This document shows, piece after piece, positions 9,033 to 19,639 of a stretch of 64,000 nucleotides of DNA. How positions within the stretch are numbered: the first letter of the stretch is position 1; each line of letters starts with the position of its first letter. Under the pieces are notes generated by a model. The model was not told the DNA's origin and searched no databases. It saw nothing but the letters and a program-made list of their open reading frames with translations. Source of the stretch: Streptomyces sp. NRRL S-340 (lineage in GTDB: Bacteria > Actinomycetota > Actinomycetes > Streptomycetales > Streptomycetaceae). The position numbers and the translations under genes were made by a program. The DNA is taken from positions 12,131-76,130 of the forward strand of contig NZ_JOIY01000038.1 in NCBI RefSeq assembly GCF_000720185.1. Direction: 5' to 3'.

Positions 9033-9860
9033 ATGCCCCAGCCCGCCAAGTCCTCACGTACACCCGCTGCGCCCGACGCTCCGGAGAGCGCCGCCGGCTC
9101 CCGCGCCGCCGCCCAGCGGCTCAAAATGCGCCGGGAACTGGCCGCCGCGGCGATGGAGCTGTTCGCGACCAAGGGGTACGAGGCGACCACGGTCGACGAG
9201 ATCGCCGCGGCGGCCGGGGTCGCCCGCCGCACCTTCTTCCGCCACTTCCGCTCCAAGGAAGAGGCGATCTTCCCCGACCACGACGACACGCTCGTCCGCG
9301 CGGAGGCCGTCCTCAACGCCGCCCCCGCGCACGAGCACCCGCTCGACACGGTCTGCCGCGGCATCAAGGAGGTCATGAAGATGTACGCGGCCCGGCCGGA
9401 GATCTCGGTCGCCCGCTACAAGCTGACCCGCGAGGTGCCGACGCTGCGCGAGGCGGAGATCGCCTCGGTGGCCCGCTACGAACGTCTGTTCACCCGGTAT
9501 CTGCTGGGCCACTTCGACGAGCGCGCGCACGCGGACGACGCCAACGACGACCCGCTGCTGGCCGAGGTCGCCGCCTCCGCGGTGGTCACCGCGCACAACC
9601 ACGTGCTGCGGCGCTGGCTGCGGGCGGACGGACAGGGCGACGTGGAGGCGCAGCTGGACCACGCCTTCGCGATCGTGCGCAAGACCTTCGGGACGGGGAT
9701 CGGGGCGGGCCGCTCCACGGCCGGTGCGACGGCCGGGCCGGCCGCCGCCTCCCCCGCCGCGGTGTCCCGGCAGGGCGAGGTCCTGGTCACCGTGGCCCGC
9801 ACCGACGCGCCGCTGGACGAGGTCATGCGGACCATCGAGGAGGCGCTGAAGGACCGCTGA
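9033..9860 (+). CDS. TetR family transcriptional regulator, candidate regulator of ccr
   Basis: A 275-residue TetR-type repressor. The N-terminal helix-turn-helix spans roughly residues 30-80 (TTVDEIAAAAGVARRTFFRHFRSKEE). The remainder is the helical ligand and dimer domain, followed by an Ala/Gly/Pro-rich linker and a conserved tail (LVTVARTDAPLDEVMRTIEEAL). It sits between the hydroxyacyl-CoA dehydrogenase and ccr, codirectional with both, and faces the palindromes in the ccr promoter. From this position it probably controls the ethylmalonyl-CoA genes in response to an acyl-CoA. An alternative start is the ATG at 9015, six codons upstream; neither has a strong ribosome-binding site. Confidence 0.86.
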   Translation: MPQPAKSSRTPAAPDAPESAAGSRAAAQRLKMRRELAAAAMELFATKGYEATTVDEIAAAAGVARRTFFRHFRSKEEAIFPDHDDTLVRAEAVLNAAPAHEHPLDTVCRGIKEVMKMYAARPEISVARYKLTREVPTLREAEIASVARYERLFTRYLLGHFDERAHADDANDDPLLAEVAASAVVTAHNHVLRRWLRADGQGDVEAQLDHAFAIVRKTFGTGIGAGRSTAGATAGPAAASPAAVSRQGEVLVTVARTDAPLDEVMRTIEEALKDR

Positions 9861-9981
9861 GCGCCGCTCTCCCTTCGGTCCTCACCACGGCTCCGGCACC
9901 GTACCCACCACGGGCTCCGGCACCGTCCGGCGCCCTCCCGCGCGCCTCTCACGGCCGCGCCACCGTCGGCGCGCGGCGTTC

Positions 9982-10005
9982 ACGGCCACCCTTCGGGGTG
10001 GCCGT
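9982..10005. terminator. Hairpin terminator after the TetR gene
   Basis: A perfect 10-bp stem, ACGGCCACCC and GGGTGGCCGT, closed by a stable TTCG tetraloop and followed by TTCT. It should separate the regulator transcript from ccr. Confidence 0.7.
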
Positions 10006-10102
10006 TCTGGCATGTCAGAGCGCTTTTCGCCCTTCTTCCCGGGCCCGTTCGATCGATCATCGCTCATTTGTCGCGTAAAGATTTCGTCTGAGCGGAAGTT
10101 AT

Positions 10103-10144
10103 GGCACTCAGTGCCTTGTCAGCTGACACGCGGTGTCATACGTT
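10103..10144 (+). promoter_or_regulatory. Predicted ccr promoter with two palindromic operators
   Basis: TTGTCA (10116-10121) and TACGTT (10139-10144) are 17 bp apart and fit the HrdB-type -35 and -10 elements. The spacer contains a perfect inverted repeat TGACAC-GCG-GTGTCA (10124-10138). A second perfect one, GGCACT-C-AGTGCC (10103-10115), abuts the -35 element. Both have the size and symmetry of TetR-family operators, and the gene directly upstream is a TetR regulator. The predicted start of transcription is near 10151, about 250 bases before the ccr start codon. Confidence 0.6.
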
Positions 10145-10398
10145 GAAGGTGTCCGGGCGACCGGCACGCAGCGACCGCACCGCGTGCCGACTGTCCCGGC
10201 GGGCCCGCCCGCACGCCCGGACGCCTGCGTCACAGGCATCTTCCGCGCCACAAAGCGCCGCCACGCACCACCCGCCGCACCGCCGGCACCCCGCCGAACC
10301 GACGGCACCCGCCCCGACCCCAGCAGCACCCACCCCGCACCGACGAACCCTCAGCGCCCCTGCCCCTCACAGGGACGTTCACCGCCGGAGGCAACACC
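10145..10398 (+). other. Long, C-rich, G-poor leader of ccr
   Basis: If the promoter above is correct, ccr mRNA has a leader of about 250 nt. From about 10210 to 10390 the sense strand is strongly C-rich and G-poor (many CACC, CCGC and ACCC runs) with little predicted secondary structure, unlike the rest of the window. No convincing leader peptide or known riboswitch fold was seen. The composition resembles a Rho-utilisation region. A good ribosome site (GGAGG, 10386-10390) precedes the ccr GTG. Confidence 0.4.
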
Positions 10399-11742
10399 GT
10401 GACCGTGAAGGACATCCTGGACGCGATCCAGTCGAAGGACGCCACGTCCGCCGATTTCGCCGCCCTGCCGCTCCCCGAGTCGTACCGCGCGATCACCGTG
10501 CACAAGGACGAGACGGAGATGTTCGCGGGCCTGGAGACCCGCGACAAGGACCCGCGCAAGTCGCTGCACCTGGACGACGTGCCGCTGCCCGAACTGGGCC
10601 CTGGCGAGGCCCTGGTGGCCGTCATGGCCTCCTCGGTGAACTACAACTCCGTGTGGACCTCGATCTTCGAGCCCCTGTCGACGTTCGGCTTCCTGGAGCG
10701 CTACGGCAAGGTCAGCGAACTCACCAAGCGGCACGACCTGCCGTACCACATCATCGGATCCGACCTCGCGGGCGTGGTCCTGCGCACCGGGCCCGGCGTC
10801 AACGCCTGGCAGCCCGGCGACGAGGTCGTCGCCCACTGCCTCTCCGTCGAGCTGGAGTCCTCCGACGGGCACAACGACACCATGCTCGACCCCGAGCAGC
10901 GCATCTGGGGCTTCGAGACGAACTTCGGCGGCCTCGCCGAGATCGCCCTCGTCAAGTCCAACCAGCTGATGCCCAAGCCGGACCACCTCAGCTGGGAGGA
11001 GGCCGCCGCGCCCGGCCTGGTCAACTCCACCGCCTACCGCCAGCTCGTCTCCCGCAACGGCGCCGGCATGAAGCAGGGCGACAACGTGCTCATCTGGGGG
11101 GCGAGCGGTGGTCTCGGCTCGTACGCCACCCAGTTCGCGCTGGCCGGCGGCGCCAACCCGATCTGCGTGGTCTCCTCGCCGCAGAAGGCGGACATCTGCC
11201 GGTCCATGGGCGCCGAGGCGATCATCGACCGCAACGCCGAGGGCTACCGGTTCTGGAAGGACGAGAACACCCAGGACCCCAAGGAGTGGAAGCGCTTCGG
11301 CAAGCGCATCCGTGAACTCACCGGCGGCGAGGACATCGACATCGTCTTCGAGCACCCCGGCCGCGAGACCTTCGGCGCGAGCGTCTACGTCACCCGCAAG
11401 GGCGGCACCATCACCACCTGCGCCTCGACCTCGGGCTACATGCACCAGTACGACAACCGCTACCTGTGGATGTCCCTGAAGCGCATCATCGGCTCCCACT
11501 TCGCCAACTACCGCGAGGCCTGGGAGGCCAACCGGCTCATCGCCAAGGGCAGGATCCACCCGACGCTCTCCAAGGTGTACTCCCTCCAGGACACCGGACA
11601 GGCCGCCCACGACGTGCACCGCAACGTCCACCAGGGCAAGGTCGGCGTGCTGTGCATGGCCCCCGAGGAGGGGCTGGGCGTGCGTGACGAGGAGATGCGC
11701 GCGCGGCACCTCGACGCCATCAACCGCTTCCGGAACATCTGA
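10399..11742 (+). CDS. ccr: Crotonyl-CoA carboxylase/reductase
   Basis: A 447-residue cytosolic enzyme that reduces and carboxylates crotonyl-CoA to ethylmalonyl-CoA with NADPH and CO2, the key step of the ethylmalonyl-CoA pathway and a source of polyketide extender units. It belongs to the zinc-free quinone-oxidoreductase-like MDR superfamily. The GroES-like part includes ALVAVMASSVNYNSVWTSIF. The Rossmann part begins at WGASGGLGSYATQFALAGGA. The C-terminus carries the family segments FEHPGRETFGASVYVTRKGGTITTC and YLWMSLKRIIGSHFANYREA. The length matches the family (about 445). The GTG start follows GGAGG. The next gene starts 10 bp downstream, so ccr opens an operon of at least five genes. 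Confidence 0.95.
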   Translation: MTVKDILDAIQSKDATSADFAALPLPESYRAITVHKDETEMFAGLETRDKDPRKSLHLDDVPLPELGPGEALVAVMASSVNYNSVWTSIFEPLSTFGFLERYGKVSELTKRHDLPYHIIGSDLAGVVLRTGPGVNAWQPGDEVVAHCLSVELESSDGHNDTMLDPEQRIWGFETNFGGLAEIALVKSNQLMPKPDHLSWEEAAAPGLVNSTAYRQLVSRNGAGMKQGDNVLIWGASGGLGSYATQFALAGGANPICVVSSPQKADICRSMGAEAIIDRNAEGYRFWKDENTQDPKEWKRFGKRIRELTGGEDIDIVFEHPGRETFGASVYVTRKGGTITTCASTSGYMHQYDNRYLWMSLKRIIGSHFANYREAWEANRLIAKGRIHPTLSKVYSLQDTGQAAHDVHRNVHQGKVGVLCMAPEEGLGVRDEEMRARHLDAINRFRNI

Positions 11743-11752
11743 GGAGCGCTGG

Positions 11753-13797
<2,045 letters not shown>

Positions 13798-13801
<4 letters not shown>

Positions 13802-14772
13802 CCAGCCCCGCTCCCCAGGCCAGCCGACTGCGCCCGCGGCGCTCCTGCCTGGCCGTCCCCGGCAGCAACCCGCGCTTCCTGGAGAAGGCGCAGGGTCTGC
13901 CCGCCGACCAGGTCTTCCTCGACCTGGAGGACGCGTGCGCGCCGCTGGCCAAGCCCGAGGCGCGGCACACCATCGTCAAGTTCCTCAACGAGGGCGACTG
14001 GAGCGGCAAGACACGGGTGGTCCGGGTCAACGACTGGACGACCGAGTGGACGTACCGCGACGTCGTCACCGTCGTCGAGGGCGCCGGCCAGAACCTGGAC
14101 TGCATCATGCTGCCGAAGGTGCAGAGCGCCCAGCAGGTGGTGGCGCTCGACCTGCTGCTGACGCAGATCGAGAAGACGATGGGCCTCGAGGTGGGCCGCA
14201 TCGGCATCGAGGCGCAGATCGAGAACGCGCGGGGCCTGAACAACGTCAACGAGATCGCCGCCGCCTCGCCGCGCACCGAGACGATCATCTTCGGCCCGGC
14301 CGACTTCATGGCCTCCATCAACATGAAGACGCTGGTCGTGGGCGAGCAGCCGCCCGGCTACCCCGCGGACGCCTACCACTACATCCTGATGAAGATCCTG
14401 ATGGCGGCCCGTGCCCACGACCTCCAGGCGATCGACGGCCCCTACCTGCAGATCCGCAACGTGGACGGCTTCCGCGAGGTCGCGCAGCGCGCCGCGGCGC
14501 TGGGCTTCGACGGCAAGTGGGTGCTGCACCCCGGTCAGGTGGAGGCCGCCAACGAGGTCTTCTCGCCCTCCCAGGAGGACTACGACCACGCCGAGCTGAT
14601 CCTGGACGCCTACGAGTACTGCACCTCCGAGGCCGGCGGCAAGAAGGGCTCGGCGATGCTCGGCGACGAGATGATCGACGAGGCCAGCCGCAAGATGGCG
14701 CTGGTCGTCGCGGGCAAGGGCCGCGCCGCCGGCATGCGGCGCACCAGCAAGTTCGAGATCCCGGAGGGCTGA
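13798..14772 (+). CDS. HpcH/HpaI aldolase/citrate lyase family: malyl-CoA/beta-methylmalyl-CoA lyase
   Basis: A 324-residue member of the CitE/HpcH superfamily of metal-dependent C-C lyases. Typical signatures are RRSCLAVPGSNPRFLEKA, the metal-binding acid in FLDLEDACAP, LPKVQSAQQVVALD, and IIFGPADFMAS near residue 165. By pathway context it cleaves beta-methylmalyl-CoA to glyoxylate and propionyl-CoA, and probably also malyl-CoA. The start codon overlaps the meaA stop. The gene order mutase-lyase-hydratase-dehydrogenase supports the assignment more strongly than the sequence alone, since CitE-like proteins are functionally diverse. Confidence 0.88.
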
Positions 14773-14777
14773 GCGCC

Positions 14778-15293
14778 ATGCAGTTCGGACGCACCTACGA
14801 GGAGTTCGAGGTCGGCGCGGTCTACAAGCACTGGCCCGGCAAGACGGTCACGGAGTACGACGACCACCTCTTCTGCCTCCTCACCATGAACCACCACCCG
14901 CTCCACCTGGACGCGCACTACGCCGGGGAGACGACGGACTTCGGCAAGAACGTGGTGGTCGGGAACTACATCTACTCCCTGCTGCTCGGCATGAGCGTCC
15001 CCGACGTGTCCGGCAAGGCGATCGCCAATCTGGAGATCGAATCGCTCAGGCACGTGGCGCCGACCTTCCACGGCGACACCCTGTACGGCGAGACGACCGT
15101 GCTGGACAAGTGGCCGTCGAAGTCCAAGAACGACCGCGGCATCGTGCACGTCGAGACCCGGGGCTACAAGCAGGACGGCACACTGGTGTGCGTCTTCCGC
15201 CGCAAGGTGATGGTGCCGACCGGGACGTACATCAAGGAGCGCGGCGGCGAGCAGCCGGGCCGCCCCGAACCCGAGGAACAGGGGAAGAAGTAG
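14778..15293 (+). CDS. MaoC-like mesaconyl-CoA hydratase
   Basis: A 171-residue hot-dog-fold (MaoC) dehydratase. The central helix and active-site region reads LLTMNHHPLHLDAHYAGETTDFGKNVVVGNYIYSLLLG, with the Asp/His pair expected of R-specific hydratases in NHHPLHLD. It is followed by strand pairs around IESLRHVAPTFHGDTLYGETTVLDKW. In the ethylmalonyl-CoA pathway it hydrates mesaconyl-CoA to beta-methylmalyl-CoA. Five bases separate it from the lyase gene, and its TAG stop is directly followed by the ATG of the dehydrogenase. The C-terminal tail is charged and Pro-rich. Confidence 0.88.
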   Translation: MQFGRTYEEFEVGAVYKHWPGKTVTEYDDHLFCLLTMNHHPLHLDAHYAGETTDFGKNVVVGNYIYSLLLGMSVPDVSGKAIANLEIESLRHVAPTFHGDTLYGETTVLDKWPSKSKNDRGIVHVETRGYKQDGTLVCVFRRKVMVPTGTYIKERGGEQPGRPEPEEQGKK

Positions 15294-16499
15294 ATGAGCC
15301 GTCTCGCCCAGACCCACGGTCTCACCGATGTCCAGCAGGAGATCGTCTCCACCGTGCGGGACTTCGTCGACAAGGAGATCATCCCGGTCGCGACCGAGCT
15401 GGAGCACCGCGACGAGTACCCGCAGCAGATCGTGGACGGCCTCAAGGAGCTGGGCCTGTTCGGTCTGATGATCCCCGAGGAGTACGGGGGGCTGGGCGAG
15501 TCGCTGCTGACGTACGCGCTGTGCGTGGAGGAGATCGCGCGCGGCTGGATGTCGGTGTCCGGCATCATCAACACCCACTTCATCGTCGCGTACATGCTCA
15601 AGCAGCACGGCACGCAGGAGCAGAAGGACCACTTCCTGCCGAGGATGGCCCTGGGCGAGGTCCGGGGCGCCTTCTCGATGTCGGAGCCGGCCCTGGGCTC
15701 GGACGTGTCGGCGATCACCTCGAAGGCGGTGCGGGACGGCGAGGAGTACGTCCTGACCGGCCAGAAGATGTGGCTGACCAACGGCGGCACGTCCTCGCTG
15801 GTCGCGGTGCTGGTCCGCAGTGACGAGGGTCACCCGCAGGGGACGGCCCCGCACAAGTCGATGACGACCTTCCTGGTGGAGAAGGAGCCCGGCTTCGGTG
15901 AGGTGCGGCCCGGTCTGACCATCCCCGGCAAGATCGACAAGATGGGCTACAAGGGCGTCGACACCACCGAGCTGATCATGGACGGCCTGCGGGTTCCGGC
16001 CGACCGGGTGCTCGGCGGGGTCACCGGCCGCGGCTTCTACCAGATGATGGACGGGGTCGAGGTCGGCCGGGTGAACGTGGCGGCCCGCGGCTGCGGCGTC
16101 GCCCAGCGCGCCTTCGAGCTGGGCGTGCGCTACGCGCAGCAGCGGCACACCTTCGGCAAGCCGATCGCCCAGCACCAGGCCATTCAGTTCAAACTGGCGG
16201 AGATGGCCACCAAGGTCGAGGCCGCTCATGCCATGATGGTGAACGCGGCCCGGAAGAAGGATTCCGGCCAGCGCAATGACCTTGAGGCGGGCATGGCGAA
16301 GTACCTGGCCTCCGAATACTGCAAGGAGGTCGTCGAGGACGCCTTCCGCATCCACGGCGGCTACGGCTTCTCGAAGGAGTACGAGATCGAGCGCCTCTAC
16401 CGCGAGGCCCCGATGCTGCTCATCGGTGAAGGTACCGCCGAGATCCAGAAAATGATCATCGGCCGCCGACTGCTCGAGGAGTATCGGTTCCAAGGCTGA
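15294..16499 (+). CDS. Acyl-CoA dehydrogenase, probable methylsuccinyl-CoA dehydrogenase
   Basis: A 401-residue FAD flavoprotein of the acyl-CoA dehydrogenase family. The fold blocks are present in order: the N-terminal helical domain, the FAD/substrate strand domain (FSMSEPALGSDVSAITSKAVRDG, MWLTNGG), and the C-terminal helical domain with the R-x-TFGKPIAQHQAIQFKLAEM segment. The catalytic Glu lies in the IGEGTAEIQK motif near the end. As the last gene of the ccr operon it is expected to oxidise methylsuccinyl-CoA to mesaconyl-CoA; general short-chain activity remains possible. It starts directly after the preceding stop, with no independent ribosome site. Confidence 0.87.
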   Translation: MSRLAQTHGLTDVQQEIVSTVRDFVDKEIIPVATELEHRDEYPQQIVDGLKELGLFGLMIPEEYGGLGESLLTYALCVEEIARGWMSVSGIINTHFIVAYMLKQHGTQEQKDHFLPRMALGEVRGAFSMSEPALGSDVSAITSKAVRDGEEYVLTGQKMWLTNGGTSSLVAVLVRSDEGHPQGTAPHKSMTTFLVEKEPGFGEVRPGLTIPGKIDKMGYKGVDTTELIMDGLRVPADRVLGGVTGRGFYQMMDGVEVGRVNVAARGCGVAQRAFELGVRYAQQRHTFGKPIAQHQAIQFKLAEMATKVEAAHAMMVNAARKKDSGQRNDLEAGMAKYLASEYCKEVVEDAFRIHGGYGFSKEYEIERLYREAPMLLIGEGTAEIQKMIIGRRLLEEYRFQG

Positions 16500-16509
16500 A
16501 TGTCCGCAT

Positions 16510-16546
16510 ACGGGGTGTTTTCTCCGAGAAGAAGATCACACCCCGT
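16510..16546 (+). terminator. Hairpin after the ethylmalonyl-CoA operon
   Basis: Inverted arms ACGGGGTGT (16510-16518) and ACACCCCGT (16538-16546) lie 10 bases after the dehydrogenase stop, with a 19-base A/T-richer loop. This is weaker than other hairpins in the window because the loop is long. Confidence 0.45.
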
Positions 16547-16669
16547 CAGCGGTCTTCGGCCGCCGACTCGGCTTCCCGGCTTACCCAGTTGTGGCCCTTA
16601 ACCGCTACGATCGCGGAAAGCCGCCGTCCCCCGTCGAGAGCGCGGCATCATCCGCTACGAAGGTCATCC

Positions 16670-17326
16670 ATGCCCCACAGCCAAACCTCTGCACCTCGCG
16701 ACAGCCTCGCCGGCGTACGCCTCGCGCGCGGAGCATCGCCGTGGCTTCTGCCGACCGTCGCCACCGCAGCCGTCAGCCTGGTCCGCGCCCGCCGCTCGGG
16801 CGTGGCCAAGGCAGTAGCCGTCCCCGCCACCGCGCTCGCGGCGGGGATGCTGTGGTTCTTCCGCGACCCCGAGCGCGAGATCACCCCGGGCCGGGTCATC
16901 TCGCCCGCCGACGGTGTGGTGCAGAGCATCATGCCGTGGAAGGACGGCCGCACCCGCGTCGCGATCTTCATGAGCCCGCTGAACGTCCACGTCAACCGCG
17001 CCCCGCTCTCCGGCACGGTCACGTCGGTCGAGCACGTTCCCGGCGGGTTCGTTCCGGCGTTCAACAAGGAGAGCGAGAACAACGAGCGGGTCGTCTGGCA
17101 CTTCGACACCGAGCTCGGCGACATCGAGATGATCCAGATCGCCGGCGCGGTGGCCCGCCGCATCGTCCCCTATCTCCCGTCGGGCACCAAGGTCGAGCAG
17201 GGCGACCGGATCGGTCTGATCCGCTTCGGCTCGCGCGTCGACCTCTACCTGCCCGAGGGCGTGGAGGTCGCGGTCGAGGTCGGCCAGAAGACCGTGGCTG
17301 GGGTGACTCGCATTGACCGTGATTGA
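16670..17326 (+). CDS. psd: Phosphatidylserine decarboxylase proenzyme (short form)
   Basis: A 218-residue membrane-associated pyruvoyl enzyme that makes phosphatidylethanolamine from phosphatidylserine. An N-terminal hydrophobic patch (residues about 18-55) precedes FFRDPEREITPGRVISPADGVVQSI and the MSPLNVHVNR block. The self-cleavage site is the Gly-Ser of RFGSRVDLYLP; Ser188 would become the pyruvoyl group of a 31-residue alpha chain. This matches the short Psd class of actinobacteria. The ATG at 16670 follows GAAGG. The stop overlaps the start of the synthase gene, so psd and pssA form a unit. Confidence 0.93.
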   Translation: MPHSQTSAPRDSLAGVRLARGASPWLLPTVATAAVSLVRARRSGVAKAVAVPATALAAGMLWFFRDPEREITPGRVISPADGVVQSIMPWKDGRTRVAIFMSPLNVHVNRAPLSGTVTSVEHVPGGFVPAFNKESENNERVVWHFDTELGDIEMIQIAGAVARRIVPYLPSGTKVEQGDRIGLIRFGSRVDLYLPEGVEVAVEVGQKTVAGVTRIDRD

Positions 17327-18167
17327 TCCCGAGACCCAGGCCGGCTGGGTACCCGAGGCCGACGACATGGACGACGAGGAGGAGATGCCCCTCTCGCTGC
17401 GCCTGTCGATAGCGGACACCCTCACCCTGGGCAACGCCACGTGCGGGTTCATGGCGGTGTACTTCACCACCACCGGCATCCTGATCCCGCACCTCACCGG
17501 CAGCCAGGAGTCGGGGATGGCCCGGCACAGCGCCGCCACGGCGGTCATCCTGATGCTGTGCGCGGCGGTCTTCGACCTGTTCGACGGGCTGGTCGCGCGC
17601 AAGCTGCGCTCCTCCCCCATGGGAGCGGAGCTGGACAACCTCTCCGACCTGATCAGCTTCGGCCTGGCCCCGGCCTACTTCGTGCTGGTCTACGGCATGG
17701 TCGCCGACGACGCCCACCAGCGGATGGCGGCGCTCGGCGCGATCGTCGTACTCCTCGCGGTCGTCCTGCGGCTGGCGAGATTCTCCTGCGTGACGATGAA
17801 GGACGGCGTGTTCCAGGGCATGCCCTCGCCGTTCGGCGCGCTGACGGTGGTCTCCGTCGTCCTGCTGGAGCTGCCCTTCGTGGCGACGCTGCTGGCGATC
17901 CTCGGCACGGCGTGGCTGATGGTGAGCCGCGTGGAGTACCCCAAGCCGCGCGGCCGTCTCGCGGTGGCGATGCTCTCCTGGATCGTGCTGTCGATGGGCC
18001 TGCTGGCCGCCTGGGCCTTCGACGCCCCGAGCGGTCAGCTGCTGCTGCAGACCGGCTGCGCGCTCCAGCTGGTGATGGGCGCGGTGATCCCGCTGTTCGC
18101 CACGGCCCGCCGGGTGAACAACTTCCGCGACAACCGGCGCGAGGCACGGGCGGCGCAGCTCCCGTGA
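17313..18167 (+). CDS. pssA: CDP-diacylglycerol--serine O-phosphatidyltransferase
   Basis: A 284-residue integral membrane CDP-alcohol phosphatidyltransferase that makes phosphatidylserine, the substrate of the Psd encoded just upstream. The signature DGLVAR...GAELD...D is present (FDLFDGLVARKLRSSP then MGAELDNLSDLISFG), with seven rather than the usual eight residues between AR and G. About six to eight hydrophobic helices follow. The start is TTG at 17313 or GTG at 17319; both lie inside the psd 3' end, so translation is coupled. A strong hairpin follows. Confidence 0.92.
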   Translation: MTVIDPETQAGWVPEADDMDDEEEMPLSLRLSIADTLTLGNATCGFMAVYFTTTGILIPHLTGSQESGMARHSAATAVILMLCAAVFDLFDGLVARKLRSSPMGAELDNLSDLISFGLAPAYFVLVYGMVADDAHQRMAALGAIVVLLAVVLRLARFSCVTMKDGVFQGMPSPFGALTVVSVVLLELPFVATLLAILGTAWLMVSRVEYPKPRGRLAVAMLSWIVLSMGLLAAWAFDAPSGQLLLQTGCALQLVMGAVIPLFATARRVNNFRDNRREARAAQLP

Positions 18168-18178
18168 CCCTCGGCACA

Positions 18179-18218
18179 CGGAAGGGCCCCGGAACCGTAC
18201 GGTTCCGGGGCCCTTCCG
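18179..18218. terminator. Strong bidirectional hairpin between pssA and glycerate kinase
   Basis: A perfect 40-bp palindrome: the 20-base left arm ends ...CCGGAACCGT and the right arm begins ACGGTTCCGG.... It lies between two convergent genes and can serve both. Confidence 0.8.
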
Positions 18219-18242
18219 TTCGTCCGCCGACGGCCGGCCGGG

Positions 18243-19394
18243 TCAGCGCAGGAAGTGCTCGCCGATGCGCTCGGCCACCCGCTCCAGGATCGGCCCGGCG
18301 TCCGCGATGCACTTCGCGACGTCCGGCTCGATGTCCGTGAGCGCGTAGGCCCGGCGGATCCCCGCCCGGCCCAGCACCTCGGGGGCGAGCGCGAGCCGTC
18401 CGCACACCGCGACGACCTCCTTGTCCGCGGCGCGGGCGGCGGCGGCGACCCCGGCCGGGGCCTTGCCGTGCAGGGTCTGCTCGTCCAGCGAACCCTCGCC
18501 GGTGATCACCAGGGAGGCCCGCTGAAGCGCCGGCGCGAAGCCGAGCACGTCGAGCATGACCTCGATCCCGGCACGGAACCGGGCACCGAGGATGAGCGCC
18601 CCGTACCCGATGCCGCCCGCGGCGCCGGCGCCCGGCGAGGCGGCGTACTCGGCGGCCCTGGCCCCGAGCGCCCCCTCCAGCACCTTCGCGTAGTGCGCGA
18701 GGGCCGCGTCCAGCGTCTCGACGTCCTCGGGCGAGGCGCCCTTCTGCGGCCCGTAGACCGCCGCGGCACCCTTGGGCCCGGTCAGCGGGTTGTCCACGTC
18801 GCTGGCGAGCACGAACTCGACCCCGGCGAGCCGCGGGTCGAGCGCGGACAGGTCCGCGTGGGCGAGGTCCGCCAGACCGCCGCCGCCGGGCGCGACCGGC
18901 TCGCCGTCGGCCCGCAGGAACCGCGCGCCGAGCGCGCGGAGCATGCCCGCGCCGCCGTCGGTGGTCGCGCTGCCGCCGACCCCGAACACGATCGTCCGCG
19001 CGCCCGCCTCCAGCGCGGCCCGCAGCAGCTCACCCGAGCCGTACGTGGAGGCCGTCAGCGGCGCGAAGACCCCGGCCGGAAGCCGCTGCAGCCCGCTGGC
19101 CTCGGCCATCTCCACGACCGCGGTGTCACCGCGCAGCGCGAACGCGGCCGTCACCTCGTCGCCGAGGGGGCCGGTGACCCGTACCTCACGGCGCTCGAAC
19201 CCGGCCGCGACCGCCGCGTCCACGGTGCCGTCACCGCCGTCGGCCACGGGCAGCGCCTCGACCTCCAGGTCCGGCACGACCCTGCGCAGCCCGGCCGTCA
19301 CCCGCTCGGCGACCTGCACGGCCGTCAGCGAGCCCTTGAACTTGTCCGCGGCAACCAGCACCCTGCGGGTGCCGTGCACTGCAGCGTCCGCCAC
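18243..19394 (-). CDS. Glycerate kinase (GckA/GlxK class II family)
   Basis: A 383-residue kinase of the two-domain glycerate kinase family, phosphorylating D-glycerate with ATP (2- or 3-phosphoglycerate product). Family landmarks are VLVAADKFKGSLTA at the N-terminus, EALPVADGGDGTVDA, the Gly-rich FGVGGSATTDGGAGML, and the C-terminal ITGEGSLDEQTLHGKAPAGVA. The GTG start at 19394 (VADAAVHGTRR) follows AAGGGG; the frame is open further upstream but without a better site. Glyoxylate made by the ethylmalonyl-CoA route upstream could reach glycerate, which would link the two loci, but this is inference. Confidence 0.9.
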   Translation of the reverse strand: MADAAVHGTRRVLVAADKFKGSLTAVQVAERVTAGLRRVVPDLEVEALPVADGGDGTVDAAVAAGFERREVRVTGPLGDEVTAAFALRGDTAVVEMAEASGLQRLPAGVFAPLTASTYGSGELLRAALEAGARTIVFGVGGSATTDGGAGMLRALGARFLRADGEPVAPGGGGLADLAHADLSALDPRLAGVEFVLASDVDNPLTGPKGAAAVYGPQKGASPEDVETLDAALAHYAKVLEGALGARAAEYAASPGAGAAGGIGYGALILGARFRAGIEVMLDVLGFAPALQRASLVITGEGSLDEQTLHGKAPAGVAAAARAADKEVVAVCGRLALAPEVLGRAGIRRAYALTDIEPDVAKCIADAGPILERVAERIGEHFLR

Positions 19395-19639
19395 CTTGCA
19401 TCCCCTTGCTCTCCGGGCCCCGCACGTCAGGGGGCCAGCCGCGCCGCTGTGACCATAACCGGCGACGGCCCCCGCCGTCATGCCCCGCCCGCTCCCTGAG
19501 AAGCGGCGCACCCTCAGCGGGCAGCAGCCCGAGCAGCACCGGGCCGCCCCGGGAAGGACCTGCCCCGGCGAGCGCCGGGCCTCCCGGGAAGCTCCGCGAC
19601 CGCGCCCGCCCCTCCCCCGGTTGCCCTTACCCTTCCTGG

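Noticed and set aside
6731..9376. Minus-strand open frame of 881 codons opposite the hydroxyacyl-CoA dehydrogenase and TetR genes
   Set aside because: No recognisable motif, His/Arg/Gly-rich low complexity; the plus-strand genes have full family signatures.
10133..10402. 89-codon frame in the ccr leader as a leader peptide
   Set aside because: It starts inside the predicted promoter, is Pro/Arg/Ala low complexity, and has no ribosome site.
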